Origin: Capitella teleta
Lineage: Eukaryota; Annelida; Polychaeta; Capitellidae
Reading direction: 5' to 3'
Assembly (NCBI GenBank): GCA_000328365.1
Contig: KB299236.1
Span: forward strand, 124,001 to 188,000
DNA length: 64,000 nucleotides
Of the stretch, positions 22,875-34,400 are shown one piece after another (the stretch's first letter is position 1; each line of letters starts with the position of its first letter). Below the pieces are notes generated by a model. It did no database searches. It saw nothing but the letters and a program-made list of their open reading frames with translations, and was not told the DNA's origin. The translations under genes were made by a program, and so were the position numbers.

Positions 22875-25800
22875 ATGACGACCGAAGAAGTTAAATTTCT
22901 CCGAGATCAAGGTAATTTAGTTAATGACAAGTTCAGTTTCTAAGTTTGACAAGTTCAAATCAGTATCCAGTTGCATGACGTGAAAATCAGTGATAGTCGG
23001 ATGCCTCGATCTCTGATAAAATTGAACTTGTTTTTCATTCAACTTCAACCTGTAATGTGACGTCATGGAACCTTGTTCTGGTTCGTGAATAAGGAGGTCA
23101 GAACCTATAGAACCAGGAACATATGATTTGATATCATACACTGATACAGAGTCTGTATCAGAACCTAAAGCTGTATCATAATGATACAGCTTTAGGTTCA
23201 ACTCAATTTGAGCGATTTTTGGTTGTTAATTTGTTATGCATCTAAGAAATATATTTAGAATTTTCTTGTCACTTGACAAATGGGCGAGACATTGTCCAAG
23301 GTCTCATGGAGCGTATTTCATGCAATTTATCTCCGGTCCAAACCAGTCTCCTGTTCTGACATCATGTTCCAAGTTGAAGTGGAATGAAAATTACACCCCT
23401 GTATTAGATTTTGTATTTAAAGATTTGATTTATTTCTGTCAATTTAATGATAAACGAATGCTTGGCGCTTGCAAGCCTGAATTTATGGGAATTGGATGAT
23501 GACATTATGATTCCTGTCTTAATTTAATTTCACTGAATTTCAATTTGGTTATTCTGGTCCTTTATGTATGCTACAAACCAACATATGAACACAGGAATTG
23601 ACAATTCACTCCTCAACCAGTCATTCCAGTGGATCTTCAACTTGGCGGGCATTTTTGTTTTGCACATGTGCCTGAATCTTTTTGCAAGATTGGAGTCTTT
23701 TTTTTTATATGTCTTCTTCCCATTTCAGTTCAGCAACTGAATGCAATTCTCTCGCAGTACCAGGAGAAGTATCCGCCCCTTGGCCTCACAAAACCTGTAC
23801 GTATCTACATGGAAAGCCCCCCATTTGTCCTTGATTTCAATCTATTTAATCTCTCATTCTCAGAGCCCCCGTGAGACAATAGATGCACCATGGCTTTTAG
23901 ACAACAAGTGAGTGTTCATTTGCTTCAATTTCCTGTTAAAATCATTTTTAATCATTCTTCTTTGATCAGTTTGATGTCTCCATTATTAGCAGAATATCAA
24001 AGCCAGATGAATTTGATGAAGGAGCAATTGGAAATCTATCAGGTAAACTAAGAAGACATTTCTTTGACAACATTCTGCTTTGTTTATGATTATAAGGTTT
24101 TGGATGTAACAGAAAGAATGAATTTTCTTGGTTTTTTAGCCAAAGAGAAATATAGGAACTCCTAGGGTAACAGTTAACTAATCGAGCTGAATTTGTTGCA
24201 TGGCTAATTAGGTTTTGAGCATTTACCAAAGAAACACACGCTTGGCTAAAATGGCACAAACCATGATTAACAGAATAATTTCTGCTCTTATGATTTGAAT
24301 GATTTTGTTTGCAGACCATGTTGACGGAAGCACGATCACAAATCAACCAAGTGATCTCAGAGAACAAAGGGTGAGCATCTCTCTCTGCTTCTTGTTCTGA
24401 TTTCTCTTCTCATAGGTTAACGCAACAATTGAAGAGTGCAATGGAGTCACATTTGGCGAACATCGGAGGAGGAGGGCAAGAGGAAGTGGAGGCGGATGAT
24501 TTGGTCACAAATAATCTCCAGCAGCAGCTCCAGATGGCGCTCCAGGTCGGTACTTAACACGCATAACTGAGATGTAAATTAGAGAGTATTATTTGAGACG
24601 CGGACATGAGACGGTTTTATGCACAAGCACCGGTTTTATGGAATGTCTTACCTCTTGAAATTCATATATTGAAATCTTTACCCGTTTTTAAATCCCAACT
24701 TGAAACTTTTTTTTTTAGAATTGCTTTTAATGACCTTCTTTAACTTGAAAAATTAATGTAATTTCTATGCTGTAAAGCGCATTTGAATGTTTTCTTTTTA
24801 CTGAAAATGGGCTTAATAAGTGCAATAAATGAAATGAAACATGCAATATTGATTGCTTGGGATGTGAATGGAGGCTGCTCACTTCTCTGATGTACACGTT
24901 TGTGACGCTTTATTTTTAGGAGAAAGATGCTGCGTTAGAGATGTGGCATCGTGCAGAGATGGAAGTTGAAAGAGTCCAGAATTTGGCGCAGGTTAAGGCT
25001 CTAGTCAAATGGCTCATGTCAAATGGTAAATTTTGTTTTCATACTTTCAGAATCAGAATTCGTTCGCAAAAGTTCAATCCGTTGAACTGCAGAAAGCTGA
25101 GGTGAGTAGAATCATGTCCCTCTTCTTAACTTTAAAAATAGCTTTGGTAAGATAATGAATATTAATTTATTATTCTGCTTTTTAGTTCTTGGATACGATT
25201 AGTGAATTGAATGAGCAGATAGAATCGCTGCAAGATGACGTCCGAAAGGAACGCAAAGACCGAATGATGGCGCTAAACCAAGCGGCAGAACTGAGGCGCA
25301 CGTTGGAGAGAGTGCAGATTGAGATGAGGAAGCAGGTGAGGAGCGGCTGAGGCAGGAGGTCATTAAGTTTATTTGCGCTGCTTCAGGCACATTATCGGAG
25401 CGAAGTTAATGCCTCCAAAGATTCAGCTACGTCGCAGGTCAAAACCGTACAGAGACAGGTCGCTGAACTCCAGAACAGGTAGTGACAGCAACGTCTTTTT
25501 AAATATTAAATTGAATATTTCAGTTTTATTTATTTATTGATGTATAATTTCTTTTTGGGGGATTATTATTATAATAGTTTTTTTTTTTCTCTTAGGAGGT
25601 CATTTTGGTTACACATTATTTTTCATTGGTAATTTCATTTGCAGTGATGATGATGAGATGGAGGACCGGTAAGGAATCGTGTGACTAACTTTTGGAACTT
25701 AATTTGTAAATAAACCTGCTTACAAAAACGATTTTTTTTGTTCTCTTTCAGGAATTTGTTGATGTGTGTTTCATTGTAAATATCTTTTCTTTTTTAAATT

Positions 25801-28045
25801 GATTGTATATATTTAATTATTTCTTCATTTATGTTATTTAATCATGTTGTTGTTTTTATTTATTTTTAACACAGAATAGAAGAAGCGGGCTTCATAAACG
25901 AAAATCTTCTGAAAGAAAAGAAATCTGTTGAAGATAAACTGCTGGAGGCGCAGAAAAGACTGTGAGTTAGCGAAATATTCAATTGTTTCACCCAATGAAT
26001 CAATTGCTCGTTAGTGCTGATAACGAGCGAAAAGATTATGAAACAATGCTTCAAATGAGAGAGAGTGTGCAGATGGTGGAATCAGCCATGTTGGAGAAAG
26101 ATCAGGTCAACCATTCAATCAATCAATCAATCATTCAATCAATATTTTTTTGCAGGCTTTGCATAAAGAGCAGCAGAATGCTGAGGAGATTGAACGATTG
26201 CGTTCAGCCATCAGTAATCTGTTGGATGAAGCTGGAGCCAGGACAAGGAAGGAGGTTGATGAAGTGAAGAAGCAGTGCAACCAGAACATCAGTCGCCTCA
26301 TGGAGGAGATCCACTCTCTCGAAATGGTCTGTTCACCCTAACAAACATTGGTTATGTAGGGTCACTCAATTGAGTCATTTCTATATGGCCTTAGCAAATC
26401 TTGATAAATTTTACTTGATTAATTGATCCATGAATTATAATCCTACGGGTACTTTTGTGAACTGGGACTAGAAATAATTTAAATGAGTCAAGAGGTCAGA
26501 GGTCTGAAGTCTGGACAGATTATGTATTCTTTGTTAATCGTTGCTGGTGATCTTTTCAGGAGAGCAGCGAACGACAAGCGCAGTGTGAGCGGGCAATCAG
26601 GGAGAAGCGAGCGGCTGAGTCGGAACTTGAGCATCTTTACCAGGAAGGACTCAAGTCAGGGGTCAAGGACACTGCCGCCTATGATGACCTCAATCGACGA
26701 GCGTGCAATGCTGAGAGAACCCGGGACGAGGCGCTGGTGAAGTTGGATGCAGCGACTGCTGAAATGCGCAGACAAGAATTGACGTGATTCACATTCATCC
26801 TGCTTGGTGGAGTGGTTGTAAAAGTTGATGCTGTTCACAGGTTGAAGCAAGAGAAGAAACATTTGTCAACGGAAGTCGAACAGCTGAAAGATCGCTTAAT
26901 TCTCATCAACCAAGAGTTTGAAGATTCTAACAGCAGTCGCGTCAAGTTGTGTGAACAGGTCGATGAACTGAAGAAAATTGCCTCACAAGCCAAGCAGGAG
27001 AGAGATGCCGCACAGCGCAATTTCACAAAAGAGGTCTCTTGTTCACTCTCATTTGATATTTATTATAGTTATGAAGAGATGAATCAGTTTCTCTTTTTTT
27101 CCTTATGATATTTCTTTATATTTTCTGCTCCCAGATGAGTTGCATGTCACAAACATTGGCTCAGAAGGACAAAGAGTACGAAGTAAAGTTACAAGCATTG
27201 GAGGACGGTCATCGGAAAACATCCGGAGAATTGAGAACAATGTTGAACCAACAGCAGAGAATGAGCGCAAAGTGAGTGAAGCATGCATTTCACAGGCGAG
27301 TCTGGTATATATTTCTACTGGATTTGCAAAAAGTTACCATTAACATGTAAATTAAATATAATAATATAATTTAAATTGAAAAGCATAAATTTCCAGATGG
27401 AAAGAGGAATGTCGCAGTACAGCATCTCGAATGGAGTCGCAAATTAATGATATGCGTGCGGACATCAGTCGTGAGAAGAAACGAAACTCAGAATTGACGA
27501 AACTCTTGAAAGACAGCAAAGACAGAACGGTGGAAGTGGGTGACCATTGCTGTATTAGCATTCACTTTCATATCGTCTTAGGCGGAAGAAATGCTCAACG
27601 AATACAGTCGAAATCTCAAGTCCATGGAGAACAGGATCCGGGACTCTGAGCAGAGATCTGCCATGCGAGTGCCGGTAAGAATCATTTAAATGAAAAAACT
27701 AAAATAAAATAAAAAACCATTATTGAAAATTTTTTCTGTTAAACAAAAAAATCTCTCCAAAACCCTATTATGTTGATCTAAAATTTCACAGATATCCAAG
27801 CATGTGAATTTGGATCGGGATATTGTGAGTGAAAGAAAGAAAATTCAGCGTGAATTAGAAAGGAGTCTTCGTGAGTCTGAAGTCAGTCTGCATTCAGGGT
27901 AAGTATTAATTATTGCATAATGAGTATATCAGAAATCAATTGATACATTTACATTCATTACAGATCAATGGCTGCTCCATTAGCTGTTGCTGACCTGGCC
28001 AACAGCAGCTCATTGAAACGCGATACTGACCGCTTGACCAGCTGA
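22875..28045 (+). CDS. SCLT1: SCLT1, sodium channel and clathrin linker 1 (distal-appendage coiled-coil protein)
   Basis: SCLT1 is a coiled-coil component of centriolar distal appendages, needed for basal-body docking and ciliogenesis. ATG 22875 begins MTTEEVKFLRDQ (human MAAEIDFLREQ). Exon 1 (22875–22911) splices in frame to 23729–23796 (QLNAILSQYQEKYPPLG), then to 23864 (SPRETIDAPWLL), then to LMSPLLAEYQSQMNLMKEQL. Later exons carry EKDAALEMWHRAEMEVER, EVDEVKKQCNQNISRLMEEI (human KKEVANTKKQCNIQISRL), RKTSGELRTMLNQQQRMSAK, WKEECR and AEEMLNEYSRNLKSM. The final exon ends LKRDTDRLTS with a TGA at 28043. Almost the whole protein is predicted coiled coil. Oddities: twin perfect palindromes in intron 1, a LINE tail in the intron at 24.55–24.92 kb and a 24-nt microexon at 25645–25668. 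An AATAAA signal lies at 28196–28201. Confidence 0.93.
23141..23198. repeat. Two abutting perfect palindromes in SCLT1 intron 1
   Basis: The first palindrome is 21 nt (23141–23161: 10-nt arms CTGATACAGA/TCTGTATCAG around G). It abuts a 37-nt one (23162–23198: 18-nt arms AACCTAAAGCTGTATCAT and complement around A). Both contain the word TGATACAG. Just upstream are weaker inverted pairs such as TATGAT…ATCATA (23121–23137) and GAACC/GGTTC words, so the whole 23070–23200 stretch is rich in fold-back potential. Confidence 0.9.
24600..24840 (+). mobile_element. LINE 3'-end fragment inside an SCLT1 intron
   Basis: A short frame (24639–24743) ends with WNVLPLEIHILKSL, then FKSQLETFFFRIAFNDLL and a stop. 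This is the usual C-terminus of CR1/L2-type LINE proteins (W-N-x-L-P-x-E … F-K-x-x-L-K-T-x-L-F). It is followed by a 3' UTR with TGTAAAGCGCATTTGAATG and a tail of AAATGAAATGAAAC. It lies in the intron between SCLT1 exons ending near 24545 and starting near 24920, in the same orientation as the gene. Confidence 0.65.
25645..25668 (+). other. 24-nt in-frame microexon of SCLT1 (SDDDEMEDR junction)
   Basis: TTTGCAG precedes and GTAAGG follows 24 nt with phase 2 at both ends, adding eight mostly acidic residues between LQN and RIEEAGF. Skipping it joins AG to A (Arg) and keeps the frame, so it could be an optional cassette. Including it breaks an otherwise continuous coiled coil with an acidic patch. 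Confidence 0.7.
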
Positions 28046-30855
28046 TCTTGTGGATTTTAATTATGTATATTTATTGATTTATTAATAATTCTGGTGTGGA
28101 TTCTGTTCTCTTTCTTTTTAGTCATTATTTTGATTAATTAATTAACCATGTATGGTGTTAAGGTGTGCTCAATGGTAATGTGAGTATTACCGAGTAATAA
28201 ATATTATTTTATTGATTTTATGTCTCTTCTTTGACTTTTGAGTATATTTTTTCTGTGTTTCCATTTTGTGGGTCTGTGACTTTGAGGAGTAACTCCTGAG
28301 TAAGTAAAATACTACTGTTGATAGAGGTATGAAACCTAGACTTTTCCATGTTTCATTCCATATTTGTTTGCCGGTAGACACTATTTGTGCTCAATCAACA
28401 GCAGACTTCAGAAGTTCAGCAAAGACATATAATTACGGTATGAGGAGTATGACTATTGATCGATCACTGGCGTACATGGTTTCTTCATTGCATCCACAAG
28501 TAATGTTGATATAGCGTCGCATCTTTTGGAGCCAAACGAAGTGAGAAGTCATAACGCACCGGACAGCGTAATGATTCACACTGCTTGTGCGTTATGACAC
28601 CCTTGCATGGCCTATTCACCGTGATCAACCACCGTACCCTGAGAATGGCACCTTGCAGCGCTTTGTACCAAATCCTCTGATCATCGGATGAACGCCTCTG
28701 CGGTAGATGTTCGTTGAGGCATCTGACAGCTTTATACCAGATGTTAAAAATCACAGCCTCCCTAGGGCGAAAAAGATGCCTGATCAAGTTGATCAGCAGC
28801 GCTACGCCACTCTTTGCGAGCGTATGGGATGTTTTTAGGCTCTCCTGCTGTTTAACACTCGCTTGCCTTGCATTTCCAGACGTCTGATCGACTAGATTGC
28901 AAAAGATCAACATTCAGATGGGATTTGACGGGTTCGACTCGTTTGTTTGTAAATATTGAAACACGTGTTTTTTGTGCGCAAACTAACCAATATGGGCGGA
29001 GTTACATTTAATCATTTGCATATATATGTATCACTTCGCTCATGGCAGAAGTTTCAATAAATACAGAGATCGGATTTAATTTGAGGAATTAAAAATATTG
29101 TTTCGATATCTGAGTATTTAAATAAAATATATATTAATGAATGCACCGAATATCATTATCACTCAATGAGAATTGCACTACAAAGAAGCCGGTAACTCAA
29201 GTTCTATTTTCTCTCGCGCATGCAGAGGCGGCAGTCAGGTGCAGCGGAGTAGTGCTGCGGCGCAAACTTTCCCCCATACGCTGAATGGAGTCTGTGGCGG
29301 CAGTAGTGCGCGAGATAGGGGCTGTTCAATGTTATGGATTACGTGCAATCTTCACGACCCAGTGTGAAATAAATGGATGTAACCTAACGAAGATATATTG
29401 AATAATCGGTAGGTACATTTATTTCATAACCGGGCTTTGTTTGTCATCATGCTGGAGCGATTTATTCTTGGCCAATTAAGAGACCTCCAGCTGACAGAGC
29501 GCCGACCTGATTCGGCGGCTGAGGTGTGCGAGCGATGCGTGATCAGATTTGGCGAAGAAAACGGCGAAAAAAACACCGCCGAGAGCAGATGTCATCTGGT
29601 GTCAGGCGTCTAACAATAGGTCGTTGAACCGCTGTGATCGATGTGGGTTCCTGGATTACTTCAGTCTGATTGAAATTGTGTTCTCGGATCAGCTGACAGC
29701 GCTCCAGCCAAGATATACCATACAATTACCAACATCATCATTACTAAGCTATTGAAGCCATCGCAAGCCAAACGAATTATATGTACTAGAATAAGCACCC
29801 CCGTGACCATAAGTAATAAATAACAGCATCTATAGGCTCCGCTGCTTGGTGACTCGCGTGAATGTGTTACTCGTTCAATGGTTTCTGTGCTTATTCACCG
29901 CTGTTAAACACCTCGGGGTTTCAAAACGTTCGCTTTTACGGCCGTCGAGTCCAATTTAAAAGCGACAATGGCGCAAGTCCCGCATTGAGCGAATTGGCCA
30001 TAATCCGAGCATTGCATGGCATTTTTGTGAGACCTTTGGCTAGCATAGAGGGAGAGCGGCATATGCATTGTGGCAGGCGATCTAGACATCAATCCTTCGA
30101 ATTCCCTCCTAGTCGACTGCGGTAGATAGCGGAGTGAGGGGGGGTCGGGGAGGCTATTCCTGCGCAGTACACTGCGAGGCGTCTCGCTTGGCTACCTCTA
30201 TCGCCGCGAGTGTCAATTTTGATGTCGGCTCTGAACTCCGATGCCCTTCTTACCTTATGTCATGCGTGAAGTCTATTTCACTCATTTTATTCATAAAATC
30301 TAAAACTCGCATTAACCCTACTCAGTGTGTTTATATTGAAATTACTATGAATGTAATAGTACGTTGTGAACTCATGAGTAATACAATTCTCAGAAATTAT
30401 AATCATTCAAGTCTGTCGTGAGCGCTGTGTCTCTCCGTTAACCCCCGCTCAGTGAAGTCTCCGGTAATCAGTGATTCCGGCCGACCCCCCTCCCCAGGCC
30501 ACTCAGTGGCACACACCATTTCGTGTAGTCTATTGACTTATGATAATCAGTTGATCCGCGCACCGAGCCACCTCTAACATAGCGCGTCTGGATCGTGGTT
30601 ACATGATGCGTCATAATTAAAACGATAAAAATCATAAAATCCAGCTATAATTTTCTCTCCATTCTGAATGCTCGAAGAATGCGAGTTATGCAATAATAGC
30701 TTTGAAGTACCACCCGCGCCGACTCAATCATTCTGTAGCAAGTTGGACTATTTGCTGAACGCTTTCAGGCGCTGACTTTGCCACAAAGTTTTCCTCCGAT
30801 TCCGTTGAATAGTACTAGTCATAGGTTTATAACTCGTGAATATTCATGGACTCTT
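28046..30855. other. Intergenic region between SCLT1 and the FAT-type gene
   Basis: After the SCLT1 polyadenylation signal the sequence is AT-rich to about 28.5 kb. At 28548–28598 a 12-nt inverted repeat (GTCATAACGCAC … GTGCGTTATGAC) encloses 27 nt. An octamer-type ATTTGCAT lies at 29014–29021. From about 29.2 to 30.6 kb the sequence is richer in CG dinucleotides, as expected of a promoter zone. A 5' UTR exon of the FAT-type gene must lie somewhere upstream, because its first coding exon begins at a splice acceptor, but I could not place it. A 142-codon minus-strand ORF at 28485–28913 resembles nothing I know. Confidence 0.45.
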
Positions 30856-30869
30856 GTTGCCATGGTAAC
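30856..30869. promoter_or_regulatory. RFX X-box (GTTGCCATGGTAAC) upstream of the FAT-type gene
   Basis: GTTGCC-AT-GGTAAC matches the X-box consensus GTNRCC(N0–3)RGYAAC at every position. It lies 560 bp upstream of the FAT-type ATG (31429) and 2.8 kb downstream of SCLT1. RFX factors use such sites in cilium gene promoters and in neural and other genes. The target here is not known. Confidence 0.6.
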
Positions 30870-31428
30870 ATGATAAGCGACCGTTCACTAATTCTCCACC
30901 CTCTCTCTCTTTTTACTCCACATCGATCAGTAAGCCAGCTCCGTACATCAGGCGGTTAATAGGCCTTGATTTTTTCTGCCAAATTAATTTGAGCCCATCT
31001 TATTTCATCAGGAGACCGCCTAAAAAGTAGTTCGGTCGCCATTGCGCCCCGCTTGATTGCATATTAATGGCTATCCTGTCGGCAATAAAAGCTTTTTGGG
31101 ACATTGTTTCTCTCGGAGCTTTACCGTGGGCGATAATATCAGCGGTTTATGAAGCGCGGAAGAAGTGCTTCGGAACATGATCTTCGTCTAATCTAATCTT
31201 GCCGTCTCTGGACATTTCTATTGTGGGGCCGTAAAACGTGAAACCTCTTAAAATTATCATTCTGTCTGGGTCACGACCTTTGCACCGCAAGTACAGTACT
31301 CTTAAAAAAGTAGTGTAGACGCATGCTTTCTCAGGTGTACTGAAATCGCTCGATGAAACAACATTTTTCTTCCTCTGCCCTGATGAATTCGTAATTACAT
31401 TTTTTTTTTGGTGGTTTACAGGAGCAAG

Positions 31429-34400
31429 ATGCGCGGTAGGACTGCGTGTCTGCTGCTCGTCGTCCTTATGGGGATGACGTCAGCAGCTGACGACGATGAC
31501 GACGCCGATTCGTCGTCGTTCGTCTTCACGTCGATGTCGTACAACGCGACCATATTGGAAAACTCTGTCGCCAAGACGTACATATCCGCTGAGGACAAAA
31601 TGGGCATCTACCTTCCGGAGGCAGGACTCAACATCCGGTACAAGGTCACTGGTGGAGACAACAGCAAGATGTTCCGCGCTGAGGAACGCATCGTCGGCGA
31701 CTTTTGCTTCCTGCTCATCAGAACCAGGTCCTGGTCTCAGTCCGTCATCAACCGTGAGCGGCAGGACGTGTACAGGTTGTCTGTGAAGGCAACCGCCAAG
31801 CAGCGCAATGGTCCGAACTGGACAACCAGGACGGACGTCATCCTGAGGGTGCTGGACGCTAATGACCTCAGTCCGCTGTTCTACCCTCGCTCGTATGATG
31901 TGTCCATCTCAGAGGACACCACGCTGCACTCCAGTGTGGTGCAAGTGACTGCTTCAGATGCCGATGTGGGCATCAACGGTGAGGTCTACTTCAGCTTCCT
32001 GCAGCGCACGGACGCCTTCGCAATACACCCAACCAGTGGTCTGGTCACCTTGACCAGGCCCTTGAGCTTCATTGATCAAAATATCTACGAACTGCAGGTC
32101 TTAGCTCAAGACAGGGGTCCATCGTTGGGCAGTGGTCAGAAAGCGCCGAGCAGGGCTAGTTTGACCATTCGGGTGACTGAGGTGAACTTTTTCTCACCTC
32201 AAATTAAGCTGCAGCAGCTGCCAGCTGTGGAAGAGCACGGCCAAGTAGGGACAGTGTACGCTATTTTGTATGTGAATGATGAAGATTATGGCGATAATGG
32301 CGAGATCCTTTCCATGGAAATCGTAGCCGGAGATCCAGAAGGAATCTTTGAGCTTAAGGTCACTGACCCAAACAAGGAGTTTGCGCTGCAAGTTGCCAAA
32401 ATCTTGGAAGAGGATAGCTCGCCTGTTGAGTTCAATCTGACTGTGGAAGCCTCGGATCGAGGCCAACCTCCTCGCTCCACTCAAAAAGAGGTGTACGTCA
32501 AATTGTGGGATAAAAACCAGCATATGCCTGTGTTTGAGCATGACGAGTATTCTGTGAGTGTGGAGGAGTGCATCCCTCCCAGGACTCCTCTGAAGTTCAT
32601 CAGTGCAAAGAACAGAGATGCTGCATATTCGATCAGCCAGGGCAATCACCTCAACTGGTTCACAGTGGACTCTCGCACCGGCTTGCTCTCCGTCCTGCAT
32701 GCGTTGGACAGGGAGACGGTCGACCAGGTTGAGCTGGTCATTGCAGCTCAGCATCGCAGACACACAGCTTCTGTGAATGTCACTGTGCTCATCACTGACT
32801 GTAACGACAACACACCAGCCTTCAACTCAACCGCTTGGCCTGAGGTGTCGGTGCAGGAAGGGGCCGCCATCGGCAGTTCCGTTTACCAGGTGCACGCAAT
32901 GGACGCTGATCTAGCCGACAACGGTCAGGTCAGCTACAGTCTATCCAATGTTAACTCAGTTCCCTTCACAATCGACCACTTCACGGGCGAAATAAAAACT
33001 AAACAGGTTCTGGACTTTGAGACGATGCGTCGCGTCTATAGCCTGGTCGTTCGCGCCTCTGATTGGGGTTCTCCGTTCCGCAGGGAATCCGAGAGTATTT
33101 TAAAGGTCCGACTGCAAGACCAGAACGACAACAAGCCACAGTTTGAGAAGGAGGACTGCTCAGGGTATCTGTCGAGAGAAGCTCCGGTTGGAACTGAATT
33201 GCTACTAGTCTCAGCCATCGATTTCGACGCCGGAAACATCATCAGTTACGAGATTGTTTCAGGCAATGATGACGATTGCTTTGATTTGGTGAGCTCCACG
33301 GGCTCACTCAGCACTAAATGTGAGCTGACCGCGTGGACACAGGAGTCTCATAGTGTGGTCATCACGGCCACGGATGGCGTCCACACTGCTGAACCAATGA
33401 CCGTCAACATATCATTCGTAAACAATAACCGCAATCTACAGTTGTCCAACAATGATGCAAAGTTCATGTGCAGGGATACCAAGGTCACTGAGGAGTACAG
33501 CGAACTGCTGCGTACTGCTGAGCAGAATAACGTTGAGTCGTACGGTGACCTCTACGCCAATGCGATGACGACCTTCTCACAGAACATGCACGTTCCTCGT
33601 TTCTCTTCGTCGACGCCCTCGCATATCACGGTGGCTGAGGATGTGGCGTTGGGGGAGGACATCTTAGTGCTGTCTGCTGCCGATGAGGACCATGGCTACA
33701 ACTCCCTCTTGACCTTTGTCATCTCCGAAGGCAACGTTGGCCACCCGTTCGTCGTCAGCACCTATGGGGGTCGCCTCCAACTGCAGAGAGCACTTGATAG
33801 GGAACTCAGGGATTCCTACACGCTCAACATCACCGTGTGGGACATGGGACAACCAGCCAAAGCTTCCTACACGTTGCTCGACGTTAGAGTCATTGACGTT
33901 AATGACAACGCCCCGCAATTCCAGAAGATGATATACAATGTGACAATCCCAGAAAACATTGACGTCAACCGAACAATCGTGTCCGTCAAAGCGTACGACG
34001 ACGACGAAGGAACCAACGCCCGTGTGATGTACTCAATTCTGTCGGACACCAAAGACTTCACCATCAGTCCTGATTCAGGCGTCATCAAAGTCAACCAGCA
34101 ACTGGATCGGGAGACAATCCCGTGGTATGAGCTGCAAGTGGTGGCTTCTGACGGTGCCCTAGAGAAACCTCTGTCCTCCACGGTCCTTGTGTCCATCTCA
34201 TTGGCTGACATCAACGACAACCCTCCCCAGTTCTTCCCAGAGTCTTACTCCATCCGAATCCGCGAGGATCTTCCCGTTGGAGTCGTGATTCTGACCTTGA
34301 CTGCCAACGATTTGGATCTTGGAGCGGATGGAATGGTACGTTACGCCCTCATCGAAGGAATGGACGACAAGTTCGAGATCGACCGTTTAACTGGAACTAT

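Noticed and set aside
28485-28913. 142-codon minus-strand ORF upstream of the FAT-type gene
   Set aside because: No recognisable domain, no signal of splicing or neighbours in frame, and it overlaps inverted-repeat sequence; probably chance or decayed repeat.
31408-31428. An earlier in-frame Met for the FAT-type cadherin (seven residues upstream)
   Set aside because: It lies in the polypyrimidine tract and acceptor of the preceding intron. The ATG at 31429 gives a proper signal peptide.
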